Assembly (NCBI GenBank): GCA_021776785.1
Contig: JAJFFF010000049.1
Span: forward strand, 1-64,000
Direction of reading: 5' to 3'
DNA length: 64,000 nucleotides
DNA from: Planctomycetota bacterium
GTDB lineage: Bacteria; Planctomycetota; PLA2
Position numbers and translations under genes: made by a program. Under the pieces are notes generated by a model that saw only the letters and a program-made list of their open reading frames with translations, had not been told where the DNA came from and searched no databases. Below are positions 51,959 through 60,349 of the stretch, piece by piece; the stretch's first letter is position 1; every line of letters begins with the position of its first letter.

Positions 51959-53233
51959 TCAGCGCCGGCACGTCCGAAACCCGACAAACACGTCGCGGCG
52001 CTGCGGCAGGTACGCCTGCCGGTAACTCGCGCGGATCAAGCTCGACGACGTTGCGCACGATCCGCCCTTGGCTACTTTGTGGTCGCCGAACTGCAGCGTT
52101 GACATGTAGGGGTACATGTCCACTTTGAAGCCGTCGTACGGTAGGAATTGGTCCGTTGTCCATTCCCATGCCGTTCCGATCATCTGGCGGCAGTCTTGTG
52201 GCGTGGCGCCTTTCACTCTTGCCGCTACCGAGTCGCGCGCTAGCGATGTTCCGTCCATGTCAACACGGGCCGCGTCCATGGTGTCGCCCCACGGGAAGCG
52301 TCTTCCTTCGGCTCCGCGTGCGGCGGCTTCCCATTCGTATTCGGTCGGTAGTCTGCGGCCCGCCCAGTTCGCAAACGCTTCGGCTTCGTAGAAGTTCACA
52401 TGCAGGATCGGTGCGTGCGGGTTCGGTTCGGACCAGCGATCAAACCAACGTGACTCCCATCCGCCGCCGTCCGTACGACGCCAGTACAGGGGGTGCTCGG
52501 CGTTCTCGACTTCGCGCCAACACCAACCGGCGTACGACCACAGCCCGCGTTCGCCGTACCCGCCCGCCGCGATGAACGCGCGAAACTCTTCGTTGGTCAC
52601 AAGCGTTTTCGAAATCGCGAACGGCGCGATCGCGGTGGCAAAACCGGGCTTCTCGGCGTCGAAGCCGAACGCGTCCCCGTCGGCCGCCACGCCCATGGTG
52701 TACCGGCCGCCGTCGATCTCCGCATCGCCGAGTGAGCTCGGTGTGTCCGACGCCATCGGATCGCATGCAGCAGCGTCTCGGGCATCGGGCGGCGGCGGAT
52801 AACCCAGCGTCTGGCGACACCAAATCAGCGATTCAATGTGCATGTTTTGGTGTGCGATCGCGTAGCGCGCCAGGTATTTGTGGTGCGGGCTCAACGCGTC
52901 CGACGACAACAGGGCGCGCGTCTCGGCGCAGACCTTGTCGTAGTACGCCCACGCGCGCTCCGCGCCGGGCACCTCGCCGTCGCGCCACCGCACCTCGTGC
53001 GGAATCTGAAACGAATCCCAGATCTCGTCGTAGCCCGGCATGCGCGCTTCGCGGTCGCCCGCCACGCGCAGGAAAAAGTATTCGGTAAAGAACGCCGCGT
53101 GGCCGAGCTCCCAAAGCGGCGGGTTGATGCCGCGTCGATAGGGCACGACCAATTGATCTTCTTCCAAGCCGCGCAGGAGCGCACGCGTGCGCCGATCGGT
53201 CCGCTCGAATTCGGCCAGCAGATCAGCAGGCAT
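51959..53233 (-). CDS. senA: SenA-like selenoneine synthase (EgtB homolog)
   Basis: 424 residues from ATG 53233. The N-terminal DinB_2 iron-binding domain has the His pattern HAAFFTEYFFL and IAHQNMHIESLIW (HxxxHxE). The C-terminal formylglycine-generating-enzyme-type domain starts RYTMGVAADGDAFGFDAEKPG and holds WCWREVENAEHPLYW and RRLPTEYEWEAAARG. EgtB uses hercynine with gamma-glutamylcysteine; SenA uses hercynine with a selenosugar. The overlap of 11 bases with a SenB-like gene makes SenA the better reading. The hercynine methyltransferase (EgtD) is not in the window. An EgtB that serves ergothioneine remains possible. Confidence 0.8.
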   Translation of the reverse strand: MPADLLAEFERTDRRTRALLRGLEEDQLVVPYRRGINPPLWELGHAAFFTEYFFLRVAGDREARMPGYDEIWDSFQIPHEVRWRDGEVPGAERAWAYYDKVCAETRALLSSDALSPHHKYLARYAIAHQNMHIESLIWCRQTLGYPPPPDARDAAACDPMASDTPSSLGDAEIDGGRYTMGVAADGDAFGFDAEKPGFATAIAPFAISKTLVTNEEFRAFIAAGGYGERGLWSYAGWCWREVENAEHPLYWRRTDGGGWESRWFDRWSEPNPHAPILHVNFYEAEAFANWAGRRLPTEYEWEAAARGAEGRRFPWGDTMDAARVDMDGTSLARDSVAARVKGATPQDCRQMIGTAWEWTTDQFLPYDGFKVDMYPYMSTLQFGDHKVAKGGSCATSSSLIRASYRQAYLPQRRDVFVGFRTCRR

Positions 53234-54230
53234 CGTCGTCTCCCCCCACGCAGCGTTCGGCGCAAACGCCGCGCGCGCGTAACTCTTCGCACTCCGCCAA
53301 CAAGTCGCGCCAGCCGGCCCGTTCCCGTTCGACCGAAAACTGCGGCGCCGCGCGGCGCGTCCACGCCGCAAGCTCATCGAGAAACGCCGGTTCGTTCTCG
53401 GCGCGCGTTATCAACGCGGCGAGTTCTTCCGTGGCGCCCGCGGTGAACAGACCGGGATAGTCGTCGCCGAGGAGTGCGCGCGACGCATCGTTGCGCGCCG
53501 CCAAGACCGGCGTTCCCAGGGCGATCGATTCGCCGATCACGCGTCCGCCGCCTTCGTGAAACGACGACACCACGCTCAGCCGGCTGCGCGCCAAAATCTC
53601 TGCTGCCGCGTCGAACGGCTTCGCGCCCACCCACACGTACCGCGCATTCTCCGCTTGCTCGGTGGCGACCAAATCCGTGTACTCGGGATCGAGAATCGCG
53701 CCCACGTGTGTGATCTGAACGCGGGACGCAACAGGAAGTAGACGCGCCGCCCATGCGGGCCGCATCGGATCCTTGACCGCACGCAGGTTGCCGACGGTGA
53801 CGATCTCGAACGATTCGGTGTTCGGACCGGCGTTCGTCGCGGGCACGACGGCCGCTTGGACGATCACGCGCACGCGCGGCTGGCACTCCAGCGGAACGCG
53901 GTCGCGGGCGAAGCGTTGCAAGCCGACGATCCGATGCGCCCAACGCAGCGTTTGCAAACTGCGCGTCGAAAGCGCGGGATAGAGATCGGTCCCCGTCAAC
54001 GCGACGACGAGCACGGCCGCGGGATGCGCGGCGCGGAGTTCGCGCACACGATCGTGCGACTTGTCGGCGTGCAACGCAACGACCACATCGGGATGTTTTT
54101 GTGACGGGGAACCGTCGTCGATCAAAACGTCGTGACCGGCGTCGTCGATGACTTGCGCCCACTGCTCGGCCGTCGTCTGGTTGCCGGTGAGCACATGCGA
54201 CGATCGAGGAACCACAAGAAAAACGCGCAC
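53223..54230 (-). CDS. senB: SenB-like selenosugar synthase, glycosyltransferase family
   Basis: 335 residues from GTG 54230 (VRVFLVVPRSSHVLTGNQTTAEQWA). The sequence follows the SenB/TIGR04348-type glycosyltransferase: TGNQTTAEQWAQ near the start, DVVVALHADKSHD, ALTGTDLYPAL, VGNLRAVKDPMRPAWAARLLP and SSFHEGGGRVIGESIALGTPVLA, the GT-B donor-site pattern. SenB transfers selenophosphate to a UDP-sugar to make a selenosugar. The usual partner SenC (a selenophosphate synthetase) is not in the window. Its C-terminus is Cys- and Asp-rich (ERCVGGDDDAC), where it overlaps senA. Confidence 0.85.
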   Translation of the reverse strand: MRVFLVVPRSSHVLTGNQTTAEQWAQVIDDAGHDVLIDDGSPSQKHPDVVVALHADKSHDRVRELRAAHPAAVLVVALTGTDLYPALSTRSLQTLRWAHRIVGLQRFARDRVPLECQPRVRVIVQAAVVPATNAGPNTESFEIVTVGNLRAVKDPMRPAWAARLLPVASRVQITHVGAILDPEYTDLVATEQAENARYVWVGAKPFDAAAEILARSRLSVVSSFHEGGGRVIGESIALGTPVLAARNDASRALLGDDYPGLFTAGATEELAALITRAENEPAFLDELAAWTRRAAPQFSVERERAGWRDLLAECEELRARGVCAERCVGGDDDAC

Positions 54231-54376
54231 CCCCAAATGGTAACGATTCCTGGAATTTCTAGCACACCTAACCGCGTGCGAAATGCGGGTGTCGCACGAG
54301 AACAAGCGATATCCTGCGCACGGCAAGAACATCCGACCGGGGGGTGTCTAGATTCAGCAAGCGCGGGCTGTGCGCG

Positions 54377-55123
54377 TCAACTTCGTACGCGCAGCAGGTA
54401 GATCGCCCAGCCCAGTTGATCGCGGCCCATGCTCATAAAGTGGTCGTCTTCGCGTCTTCTTTTTTCGAGTAGGGCAGCGACGTCGGGGTCGTCGGGATGT
54501 TTGGCGGCGTACAGTTCCGCCGCGCGGGTTTGCAGATGTTCGTACCGATCCCAATCGTCTTGGCAGCTGACGAGCGCGTACAAGAAATCAAGACCCATGT
54601 CCCGCGCGCAGCGGACATTGGCGGCGTGACTCTTGAGCGTCGGCGCGAGTTCGGGTTCCGCTGCAACATACTCCGGCGATAGCGTCTGCGCGCGAAAACA
54701 CTCGCCCACGGCGACCACGCCCCCGGGCCCGACCGCAGCCGCGAGCGCCTTCAAAGTTCCTTCCAAACCACCCCACACCCACGTTGCGCCAATGCACATC
54801 GCGAGGTCATAGCTGCCGGGCTCCATCGCGTACTTCGCGCCGTCGCCTTCGACGATCTCGATCGATTCCGACAAGCCGCGTTCGCTCACGCGCTTGCGCG
54901 CGATCGGCACCTCCCAGGGCGAGAGATCGACTCCCACCCCGCGCGCGCCGTGCGCGGTAACGATCCGCATCAACAACTCGGCCTTGCCGCACGCGATGTC
55001 TAAAACGCGCGCGTCCGGACGGAGCGGCAGGAGTGACACGAGTTCGTCGAGCTTGGCGCTCGACGTGGGATTGCAAATCTCATGGTCGCTGTGCGTGATG
55101 CCGTAGTACTTCCACGTCTCCAT
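54377..55123 (-). CDS. Class I SAM-dependent methyltransferase
   Basis: 248 residues from ATG 55123 (METWKYYGITHSDHEICNP). Motif I is VLDIACGKAELLMRIV; GVGVDLSPWEV, SYDLAMCIGATWVWGG and VGPGGVVAVGECFR follow. This is a widespread methyltransferase family of small-molecule type. It is upstream of senB on the same strand with a 146-base gap. A role in selenoneine or methylated-selenium chemistry is possible, but nothing in the sequence demands it. It does not look like EgtD. Confidence 0.88.
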   Translation of the reverse strand: METWKYYGITHSDHEICNPTSSAKLDELVSLLPLRPDARVLDIACGKAELLMRIVTAHGARGVGVDLSPWEVPIARKRVSERGLSESIEIVEGDGAKYAMEPGSYDLAMCIGATWVWGGLEGTLKALAAAVGPGGVVAVGECFRAQTLSPEYVAAEPELAPTLKSHAANVRCARDMGLDFLYALVSCQDDWDRYEHLQTRAAELYAAKHPDDPDVAALLEKRRREDDHFMSMGRDQLGWAIYLLRVRS

Positions 55124-55194
55124 GGACGTTAGCTTACAGGGTTCGGGGCACCGCGACTTGACGCCAGCGTCGCGCACTCGGTAGGCTGCCTCGC

Positions 55195-55893
55195 ATGGGA
55201 GACGAAAGGGAACGCACCGAGGCCGGCGACCTCGTGTTTCGACACCAGGCGCGCGAGCGCGACTTCGAAGCGCCGCAACACTACGGATTGCACGCCGAAG
55301 AGATCGAGAAACATCTCGAAACGCACGTCGGCAAGGTTGACTTGGTGTTGCACGAAATCATCTCGGACCTCATTCACCTCGACGTGTTGCTGGTGCGGAT
55401 GCCGGACGACGGCCCGATCGTGTTGGTCACGAGCGGCGTGAGCGACCGGCGCATGAACGCGCCCGAGGGGCGTGAAGACTGGGCGCACGCCGAGCTCCTG
55501 ATTCAACTGCCGTCGAACTGGCCGCTTGACGAGGATGCGCTCAAGGACGACCGGTGGTACTGGCCGATTCGCTGGCTCAAGGTGATCGGCCGGTTCCCTC
55601 ACGAATTTGAAACGTGGATCGGCCCCGGCCACTCGATCCCCAACGGCGACCCGGCCGAGCAAATTGCCGACACGCCCTTTACCGGCTTGTTGTTGATGCG
55701 CCCGTATGCGCTCCCCGAAGAGTTCTTCCGGCTAAAAACAAAGAGCGGCGAAACGGTCACGTTCCTCGAACTCGCGCCGCTCCACGAGTCCGAAATGGAC
55801 TTCAAACTGAAACACGGCGCGGACGAGTTAGAAGACCGGCTCCTCGACCAGGACGACTGGATGGTCGATCCCGAGCGCCCGAGCGTGGCGTGA
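55195..55893 (+). CDS. Suppressor-of-fused domain protein
   Basis: 232 residues with the SUFU-like fold seen in many bacteria. Characteristic stretches are HVGKVDLVLHEIISDLIHLDVLLV near residue 45, then VTSGVSDRRMNAPEG and the WYWPIRWLKVIGRFPHEFETWIGPGHS segment. These proteins sometimes act as immunity-type or stress proteins. The biological role here is unknown. It is divergent from the methyltransferase and 26 bases upstream of another gene. Confidence 0.85.
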   Translation: MGDERERTEAGDLVFRHQARERDFEAPQHYGLHAEEIEKHLETHVGKVDLVLHEIISDLIHLDVLLVRMPDDGPIVLVTSGVSDRRMNAPEGREDWAHAELLIQLPSNWPLDEDALKDDRWYWPIRWLKVIGRFPHEFETWIGPGHSIPNGDPAEQIADTPFTGLLLMRPYALPEEFFRLKTKSGETVTFLELAPLHESEMDFKLKHGADELEDRLLDQDDWMVDPERPSVA

Positions 55894-55919
55894 GGACTGC
55901 CCGGCACGGCCGCACATAG

Positions 55920-56618
55920 ATGGATCGCGAAAACGTATCTCTGGCCGCGCTCATCGTCGGCGGCATTCTTGCCGTGTTTTTGTTCGACGTGTTGGTGTGG
56001 ATCGTTTTACCGGTCGTCGCGTTGCTAGGCTGGCTTGTTTGGGACTTCTTACCGGTTGAGGATGAACCGGAGTTGCCCGATGACGCGGACGAAGAAGTCC
56101 CGGCGTGGTTTGCAGCACAACTGCGGGAGACGGTCGAGTTTTGTCTCCCGCGCGTTCGGGTAGACGACCCGATCTGGTGTTTGCGGTCAACCGAACTCAC
56201 GCCGCCCGGATACGAGGATCGCGAGTGGATTGATCGTCCGCCCGGGTTGGAGCCAAAAACGGTTCAAGCCGTAATCGATAAGCGAAAGCTCGCGCTTGCG
56301 GATCCGGGTCGGACGGTTGAGGCGGGGCAGCTCCATGGCGGCCGCTTGTTGCTCAGCGCGCACGAAGCTTCCAACGACAACGGCTTGACGGCGAGCATTT
56401 CGGGGTACTACTTCGACGACAGTGACGTGCCGCCGTGGGACACATGGATCTGCGTCCTTCCCGGAGACGACTCGCTCCTTGTCGCGTGGGTGCCGAGCGA
56501 GTTTCAAGAAATCGTTCAGGAGTCGATAGCTAACGAGTGCATCGGGATGCTGGCGTGGGCTGACGGACCCGGTTCATGGCCCTATGGGCCAGCTCCGGCG
56601 TGGCTGGCGGCAGTTTAG
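55920..56618 (+). CDS. Hypothetical protein with N-terminal membrane segment
   Basis: 232 residues. Two close hydrophobic stretches at the N-terminus (SLAALIVGGILAVFLFDVLVWIVLPVVALLGWLVWDFLP) could be one hairpin or two helices. The rest is soluble, with an acidic linker, then a domain containing WICVLPGDDSLLVAW. It has no recognisable family. It follows the SUFU-domain gene in the same direction. Confidence 0.6.
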   Translation: MDRENVSLAALIVGGILAVFLFDVLVWIVLPVVALLGWLVWDFLPVEDEPELPDDADEEVPAWFAAQLRETVEFCLPRVRVDDPIWCLRSTELTPPGYEDREWIDRPPGLEPKTVQAVIDKRKLALADPGRTVEAGQLHGGRLLLSAHEASNDNGLTASISGYYFDDSDVPPWDTWICVLPGDDSLLVAWVPSEFQEIVQESIANECIGMLAWADGPGSWPYGPAPAWLAAV

Positions 56619-56689
56619 ACGCGCGCGTTCCTCGTCAGGGGTTCCGGCAGAGGTTGGCTTGAGAACTCGACTTCCGTAGGATCAAGGAG

Positions 56690-57355
56690 ATGACCGTCGA
56701 AGAAACTCTCGCGGAACTGGAAGCGCTCGGTACCGAAAAGACGCGGGCCCTCAACATGAAGTGGGGTGCGGGCAAGAATCAGTTCGGCGTCAAACTTGGC
56801 GACCTTCGTAAGGTCGCGAAAAAGATCAAGAGCGACCACGAGCTGGCGCTCGATCTTTGGAAGACCAAAAACGTGGACGCGCGCTTTTTGGCGATCCTTC
56901 TTCTCAAGCCGAACAAACTAACCAAGCGCGAAATGGATCGGATGGTGCGTGCGGTGAAATTCAGCCGCGTCGCCGACTGGCTGAACGCGTACGTCGTGAA
57001 GAAACATCCCAACAAGGAAGAGCTGCGCGTCGGTTGGATGGAGGCAGACGATCCGATGGCCGCCCGCGCCGGTTGGAACCTGACGGCCGAGCGCGTCGCG
57101 AAGAGTCCGGACGGCCTCGACTTCAAGGCGTTGCTGGATCGCATCGAAGCCGAAATGGGGACGGCGGATCCGCTCCCGCAGTGGACCATGAACATGTGCC
57201 TCGTCGAGATCGGCATTCGTTTCCCCAAGCACCGCAAGCGCGCGCTCAAGATCGGCGAGAAGTTGGGCGTGTTCCGCGAGTACCCCACCGTGAAGGGCTG
57301 CACGTCCCCGTTCGCGCCGATCTGGATCAACGAGATGGTGAGCCGGCAGGGTTAA
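56690..57355 (+). CDS. DNA alkylation repair protein, AlkD-like
   Basis: 221 residues of HEAT-like helices. AlkD-type enzymes remove alkylated bases from DNA. Signature stretches are FGVKLGDLRKVAKKIK, LDLWKTKNVDARFLAILLL, DWLNAYVVKKHP and AGWNLTAERVAKS. The fold and length fit the family, although I cannot confirm the key Trp and Asp residues of the active pocket by alignment. It is a single gene, convergent with a small membrane gene that ends 13 bases away. Confidence 0.82.
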   Translation: MTVEETLAELEALGTEKTRALNMKWGAGKNQFGVKLGDLRKVAKKIKSDHELALDLWKTKNVDARFLAILLLKPNKLTKREMDRMVRAVKFSRVADWLNAYVVKKHPNKEELRVGWMEADDPMAARAGWNLTAERVAKSPDGLDFKALLDRIEAEMGTADPLPQWTMNMCLVEIGIRFPKHRKRALKIGEKLGVFREYPTVKGCTSPFAPIWINEMVSRQG

Positions 57356-57367
57356 CGCGCGCGGTTC

Positions 57368-57793
57368 TCAGTATCGCGGCTCCAAGAGCAGACACGCAAA
57401 GCAGCTTCCGCCGCCGATGACCAAGGCGGAGACGGTCAGCCAAAACAGCCACCACGTCATCGCTCCAAGGCGCTTGGTCTTTTTGTCGAGGGCCTCGATG
57501 TCGGACGCGGATTTGTTCTTTTGGCGGGCACGGATTTTTCGAGCCGTCATCGCCGCGTCCAAGGCGCGCGTGATCTGAACCCACACGACCAGCGCGACGG
57601 CCGCGGCGAAACCGGCCACGGCAATCTTCCAACCGAGAAGGATTTCGTAGGTCGCGTTCTTGGCTGCGGATGCAAGCCGTTGCGCCGAGAAGGCAAACCC
57701 AGCGACGGCAACCGTCAGCTGTTGCCGCGCATAGCTTTGCCATCTGACAAAGCGCTCGCCGTAGTGGGAGTCTTGGTCCGCGCCGTGTTCCAT
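57368..57793 (-). CDS. Small hypothetical membrane protein
   Basis: 141 residues from ATG 57793. Two hydrophobic segments, KIAVAGFAAAVALVVWVQI and WWLFWLTVSALVIGGGSCF, with a basic loop between. The N-terminal part is a possible amphipathic helix. It has no recognised family. It is convergent with the AlkD-like gene and divergent from the small lipoprotein. Confidence 0.55.
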   Translation of the reverse strand: MEHGADQDSHYGERFVRWQSYARQQLTVAVAGFAFSAQRLASAAKNATYEILLGWKIAVAGFAAAVALVVWVQITRALDAAMTARKIRARQKNKSASDIEALDKKTKRLGAMTWWLFWLTVSALVIGGGSCFACLLLEPRY

Positions 57794-57938
57794 AGCGTGG
57801 TCTCGATTCTAACTGCTTAAAGCACGGCCGGCGAAACACGGCGGGCGTGTGAAATGCGGGGGCCGCCTAACGAAACTCCACCGCTCGCGTTCGTCTATGT
57901 TGAGTGATTGACTCCAGGGGCGGCCCTACCGGTACGAT

Positions 57939-58247
57939 GTGCGTGTGAATCGCGCCGCGCTGGCCCCGCTTCTAACCGTCGCTTTGCTCGCGGCTTGTTC
58001 GCGCTCTCCCGACGAGGCCGCGCACGACGGGTGCAAAGGCGTCTACGACCGTTACATGCGCTGGACGCAAAAGCACCAGCGGCGCCCGGAGACGCCGACA
58101 GAAATCAAAGAAGTTACGCCCAAGCCCGGTCCGTGGGGCACCGCGTACTTCGTCGAAGTCGCGCAGGACACAAGCGTGGTCGTTTGGTCAAACGGCCCCG
58201 ACCGCAAGCCGGATACAGCTGATGACATCCGCTATCCGCAGGAATGA
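57939..58247 (+). CDS. Small lipoprotein with GspG-like C-terminus
   Basis: 102 residues from GTG 57939. A signal peptide ends in LLAAC, a lipobox. The mature part contains PKPGPWGTAYFVEVAQDTS and ends GPDRKPDTADDIRYPQE, which is like the C-terminal region of type II secretion pseudopilins (GspG) with their calcium-binding DTADDI. It lacks the pilin-like N-terminus, so it is a separate lipoprotein with that domain. It overlaps the next gene by ATGA. Confidence 0.65.
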   Translation: MRVNRAALAPLLTVALLAACSRSPDEAAHDGCKGVYDRYMRWTQKHQRRPETPTEIKEVTPKPGPWGTAYFVEVAQDTSVVVWSNGPDRKPDTADDIRYPQE

Positions 58248-58690
58248 AACTTCAATGGAAGGCCGCAACGTCGGCCGACGAACAATGGCTCGACCGGTTG
58301 CGGCGCGATGCTTACCGCGATCTGTTTCACGCGACCTGGGGAGGCTGGGACGAGGCGCGACATGCGCGGCACTTCGCGAAGACGTGGGAGCGCGGAAGCA
58401 TCTCGCTCCTCGAAGTTGACGCCGTTTTGGTCGGCATGGTTCAGCTACTCGACGGCGCCGACGCGTGGGAGGTCGGCGAGATCCAGATCGCGCCGAGTCA
58501 TCAGGGCCGCGGGATCGGCACGGCCGTGTTGCGCGACGTAACGAAGCGCGCGCAGGAAGAGGGCAAAGCCGTGCGGCTGTCGGTCGGACTCCAAAACCAG
58601 GGGGCCCTGCGCTTCTACGAGCGGCTTGGGTTTCAGGTTGTCGAGAAGACGGAGACGCACCACAATCTGATCTGGGAGCCGGGCTCGTAG
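58244..58690 (+). CDS. GNAT-family acetyltransferase
   Basis: 148 residues from ATG 58244. The acetyl-CoA loop is APSHQGRGIGTAV, and the strand LSVGLQNQGALRFYERLGFQVV is typical of RimI-like GNAT proteins. The substrate is unknown. The start overlaps the stop of the lipoprotein gene (ATGA). Confidence 0.9.
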   Translation: MKLQWKAATSADEQWLDRLRRDAYRDLFHATWGGWDEARHARHFAKTWERGSISLLEVDAVLVGMVQLLDGADAWEVGEIQIAPSHQGRGIGTAVLRDVTKRAQEEGKAVRLSVGLQNQGALRFYERLGFQVVEKTETHHNLIWEPGS

Positions 58691-58704
58691 TGGTCGTCGT
58701 TGTT

Positions 58705-59123
58705 TCAGTCTTCCTTGACGTCCAGCTTCTTGCCGATGACTCGATCCCGGTAGACCCTCCAAGCGTTGAGCCCCTCCGCGGGATCCTCACGCTTCTCAAG
58801 GAAGTCGCCCATGCTGCAATCGAGCGCTTGCCAGCCGTGTCTTAAGCACAGTTCGACGATGGCGGGCACGACCGCGGCGCTGGCTCGCACGGAAAGCCCA
58901 AGGCTCGTTATGGGCTCGTTACCGACGTGAAACTCAATCGAGCCGTACTCACTGTCCCAGTAACCCCACTCCTGGTCATTCCAATCGGTTCGGGGAAAGA
59001 GTTCGGAAACGGCGCCCTGCACGTCGGCGCGCGTCCCCAACTCACACCCTTTCTCGTATTCGGAATGTCATCGACCGTTTCGTAGGTTCGAGAAAACCGC
59101 AAGATGCAAACGTCCCAACTCAT
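58705..59123 (-). pseudogene. Small hypothetical protein, frameshifted
   Basis: From ATG 59123 the frame reads SWDVCILRFSRTYETVDDIP; then the matching sequence continues in another frame as EYEKGCELGTRADVQGAV to the stop at 58705. The shift is near 59061-59066 (one base missing after CC in the coding sense). The whole of about 139 residues fits a known small family with an SWDV start, an LGTRADV segment and GSIEF. It may be a real frameshift or a sequencing error. The domain includes SVRASAAVVPAIVELCLRHGWQALDC near the end. Confidence 0.6.
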
Positions 59124-59251
59124 GGTGAACAAACGCTACCAGAAGTTCGACCGCGGCTTGTCGCGCTTTTGTGACCTGTATGCGGCGCGATCGGCAACGA
59201 CGCTACGATTTCGATTTACCGGCGCAGGTCGATTGCTAGACTCGGCCAGCC

Positions 59252-59758
59252 ATGCCCGGGTTCGATGAGGTCATGACGGCGCGTGTGGACAAAGCTCTGC
59301 TTGGGCACAAGTGCGTTGGCGCTTGGCTCGGTCATGGCGAGGTACTCTTTTGCGGGTTTGGGCCCGAAGTGTTGCCCGAGCGAGGCGAAGACGGCAAACG
59401 TTGTGATCCGCCGTACGAACTTACGTCGAATTGTGCGGAGTGGTCGATCGAGCGCGCCGGCGTCAAGCTCCACGGCGTCAATCTCGACGGCGACGAACGC
59501 GCAAGTCTCGAGCGCGCCGCCTTGGACTTGGTCGGGCTCGAGGTCCGTTCCTGGTCCCTGGTCGAGCCGCAACACGGCATCGACGTTGTCTTCGATGACG
59601 GGCGCGTACTGCAAGTCCGCGGCTGGACCGACGGTGCCGAAGGAGAAACGGACGCATGGTCGCTGAGTGCTCAGGACAACAAGATCCTGGCGGTCTCCAA
59701 CCTGGGGCAAGCGGTGATCGTCGAAGCGTCCCTTCCGATTCGGGATTGGTTCTCCTAG
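59252..59758 (+). CDS. Hypothetical protein
   Basis: 168 residues, soluble, without signal peptide or membrane segment. Beta-rich stretches GVKLHGVNLDGDERASLERAAL, GIDVVFDDGRVLQVRGW and KILAVSNLGQAVIVEASLP suggest a compact fold. I do not recognise a family. It is convergent with the sigma-factor gene 39 bases away. Confidence 0.6.
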   Translation: MPGFDEVMTARVDKALLGHKCVGAWLGHGEVLFCGFGPEVLPERGEDGKRCDPPYELTSNCAEWSIERAGVKLHGVNLDGDERASLERAALDLVGLEVRSWSLVEPQHGIDVVFDDGRVLQVRGWTDGAEGETDAWSLSAQDNKILAVSNLGQAVIVEASLPIRDWFS

Positions 59759-59797
59759 CCGCAAGGAGTGAGTGGTCAAGCTCGGTAACCTGCCTCG

Positions 59798-60349
59798 CTA
59801 GATTTGGCGCTGCAGGATCACAAAGATCTTGCGGAAGCGGTCCATCGCGCGGAGTCGGGCTCGTTGGGCCGCTGCTTCGGTCATGCCGAGCTGTTCCGCG
59901 ATTTCGCGGACCGAGAGATCGCGCGTCATGAGACGCACCAGCGTCCGATCGCGTTCGGGTAATCCGTCCATCGCGCGCGCCGCCAGCGACAGCTGCTCGG
60001 ACTGTTCGGCGACCGTCAACGGGCCGGGACCTTGGGCCGCGGGCTGTGCGCCGCCGGTGCGCGCTGCCTGCGTGATGCGGAGCATGCGTCCGCCGTCGCG
60101 CTTCATCGCCTGCCAGTGCTCGATGCGCCGCGCGTGATGTTGGCGCGCGAGTCGAAGCAACCAGCCGACGGCCGCCGGTTCTCCTTGGTACTCGAACTCA
60201 TTGCCGTGCTGGAGCGCATAAAGATGCACGCCCTGCGCAAGATCTTCAGGGGACTCCTGCGGCGCCAACGCTTGCGCACGCCGGGCGAAGTAGCGCACGA
60301 GGCGCGCTCGATGCCGCACCAACATCGCCGCAAACTCCGCTTCGTTCAC
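59798..60349 (-). CDS. ECF-type RNA polymerase sigma factor
   Basis: 183 residues from GTG 60349, which overlaps the kinase stop as GTGA. Region 2 is present around PEDLAQGVHLYALQHGNEF, and region 4 is LPERDRTLVRLMTRDLSVREIAEQLGMTEAAAQRARLRAMDRF, a helix-turn-helix. There is a Gly/Ala/Gln-rich linker between them. It directs polymerase to specific promoters and is probably controlled by the upstream kinase, as known for kinase-linked ECF groups of planctomycetes. Confidence 0.88.
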   Translation of the reverse strand: MNEAEFAAMLVRHRARLVRYFARRAQALAPQESPEDLAQGVHLYALQHGNEFEYQGEPAAVGWLLRLARQHHARRIEHWQAMKRDGGRMLRITQAARTGGAQPAAQGPGPLTVAEQSEQLSLAARAMDGLPERDRTLVRLMTRDLSVREIAEQLGMTEAAAQRARLRAMDRFRKIFVILQRQI

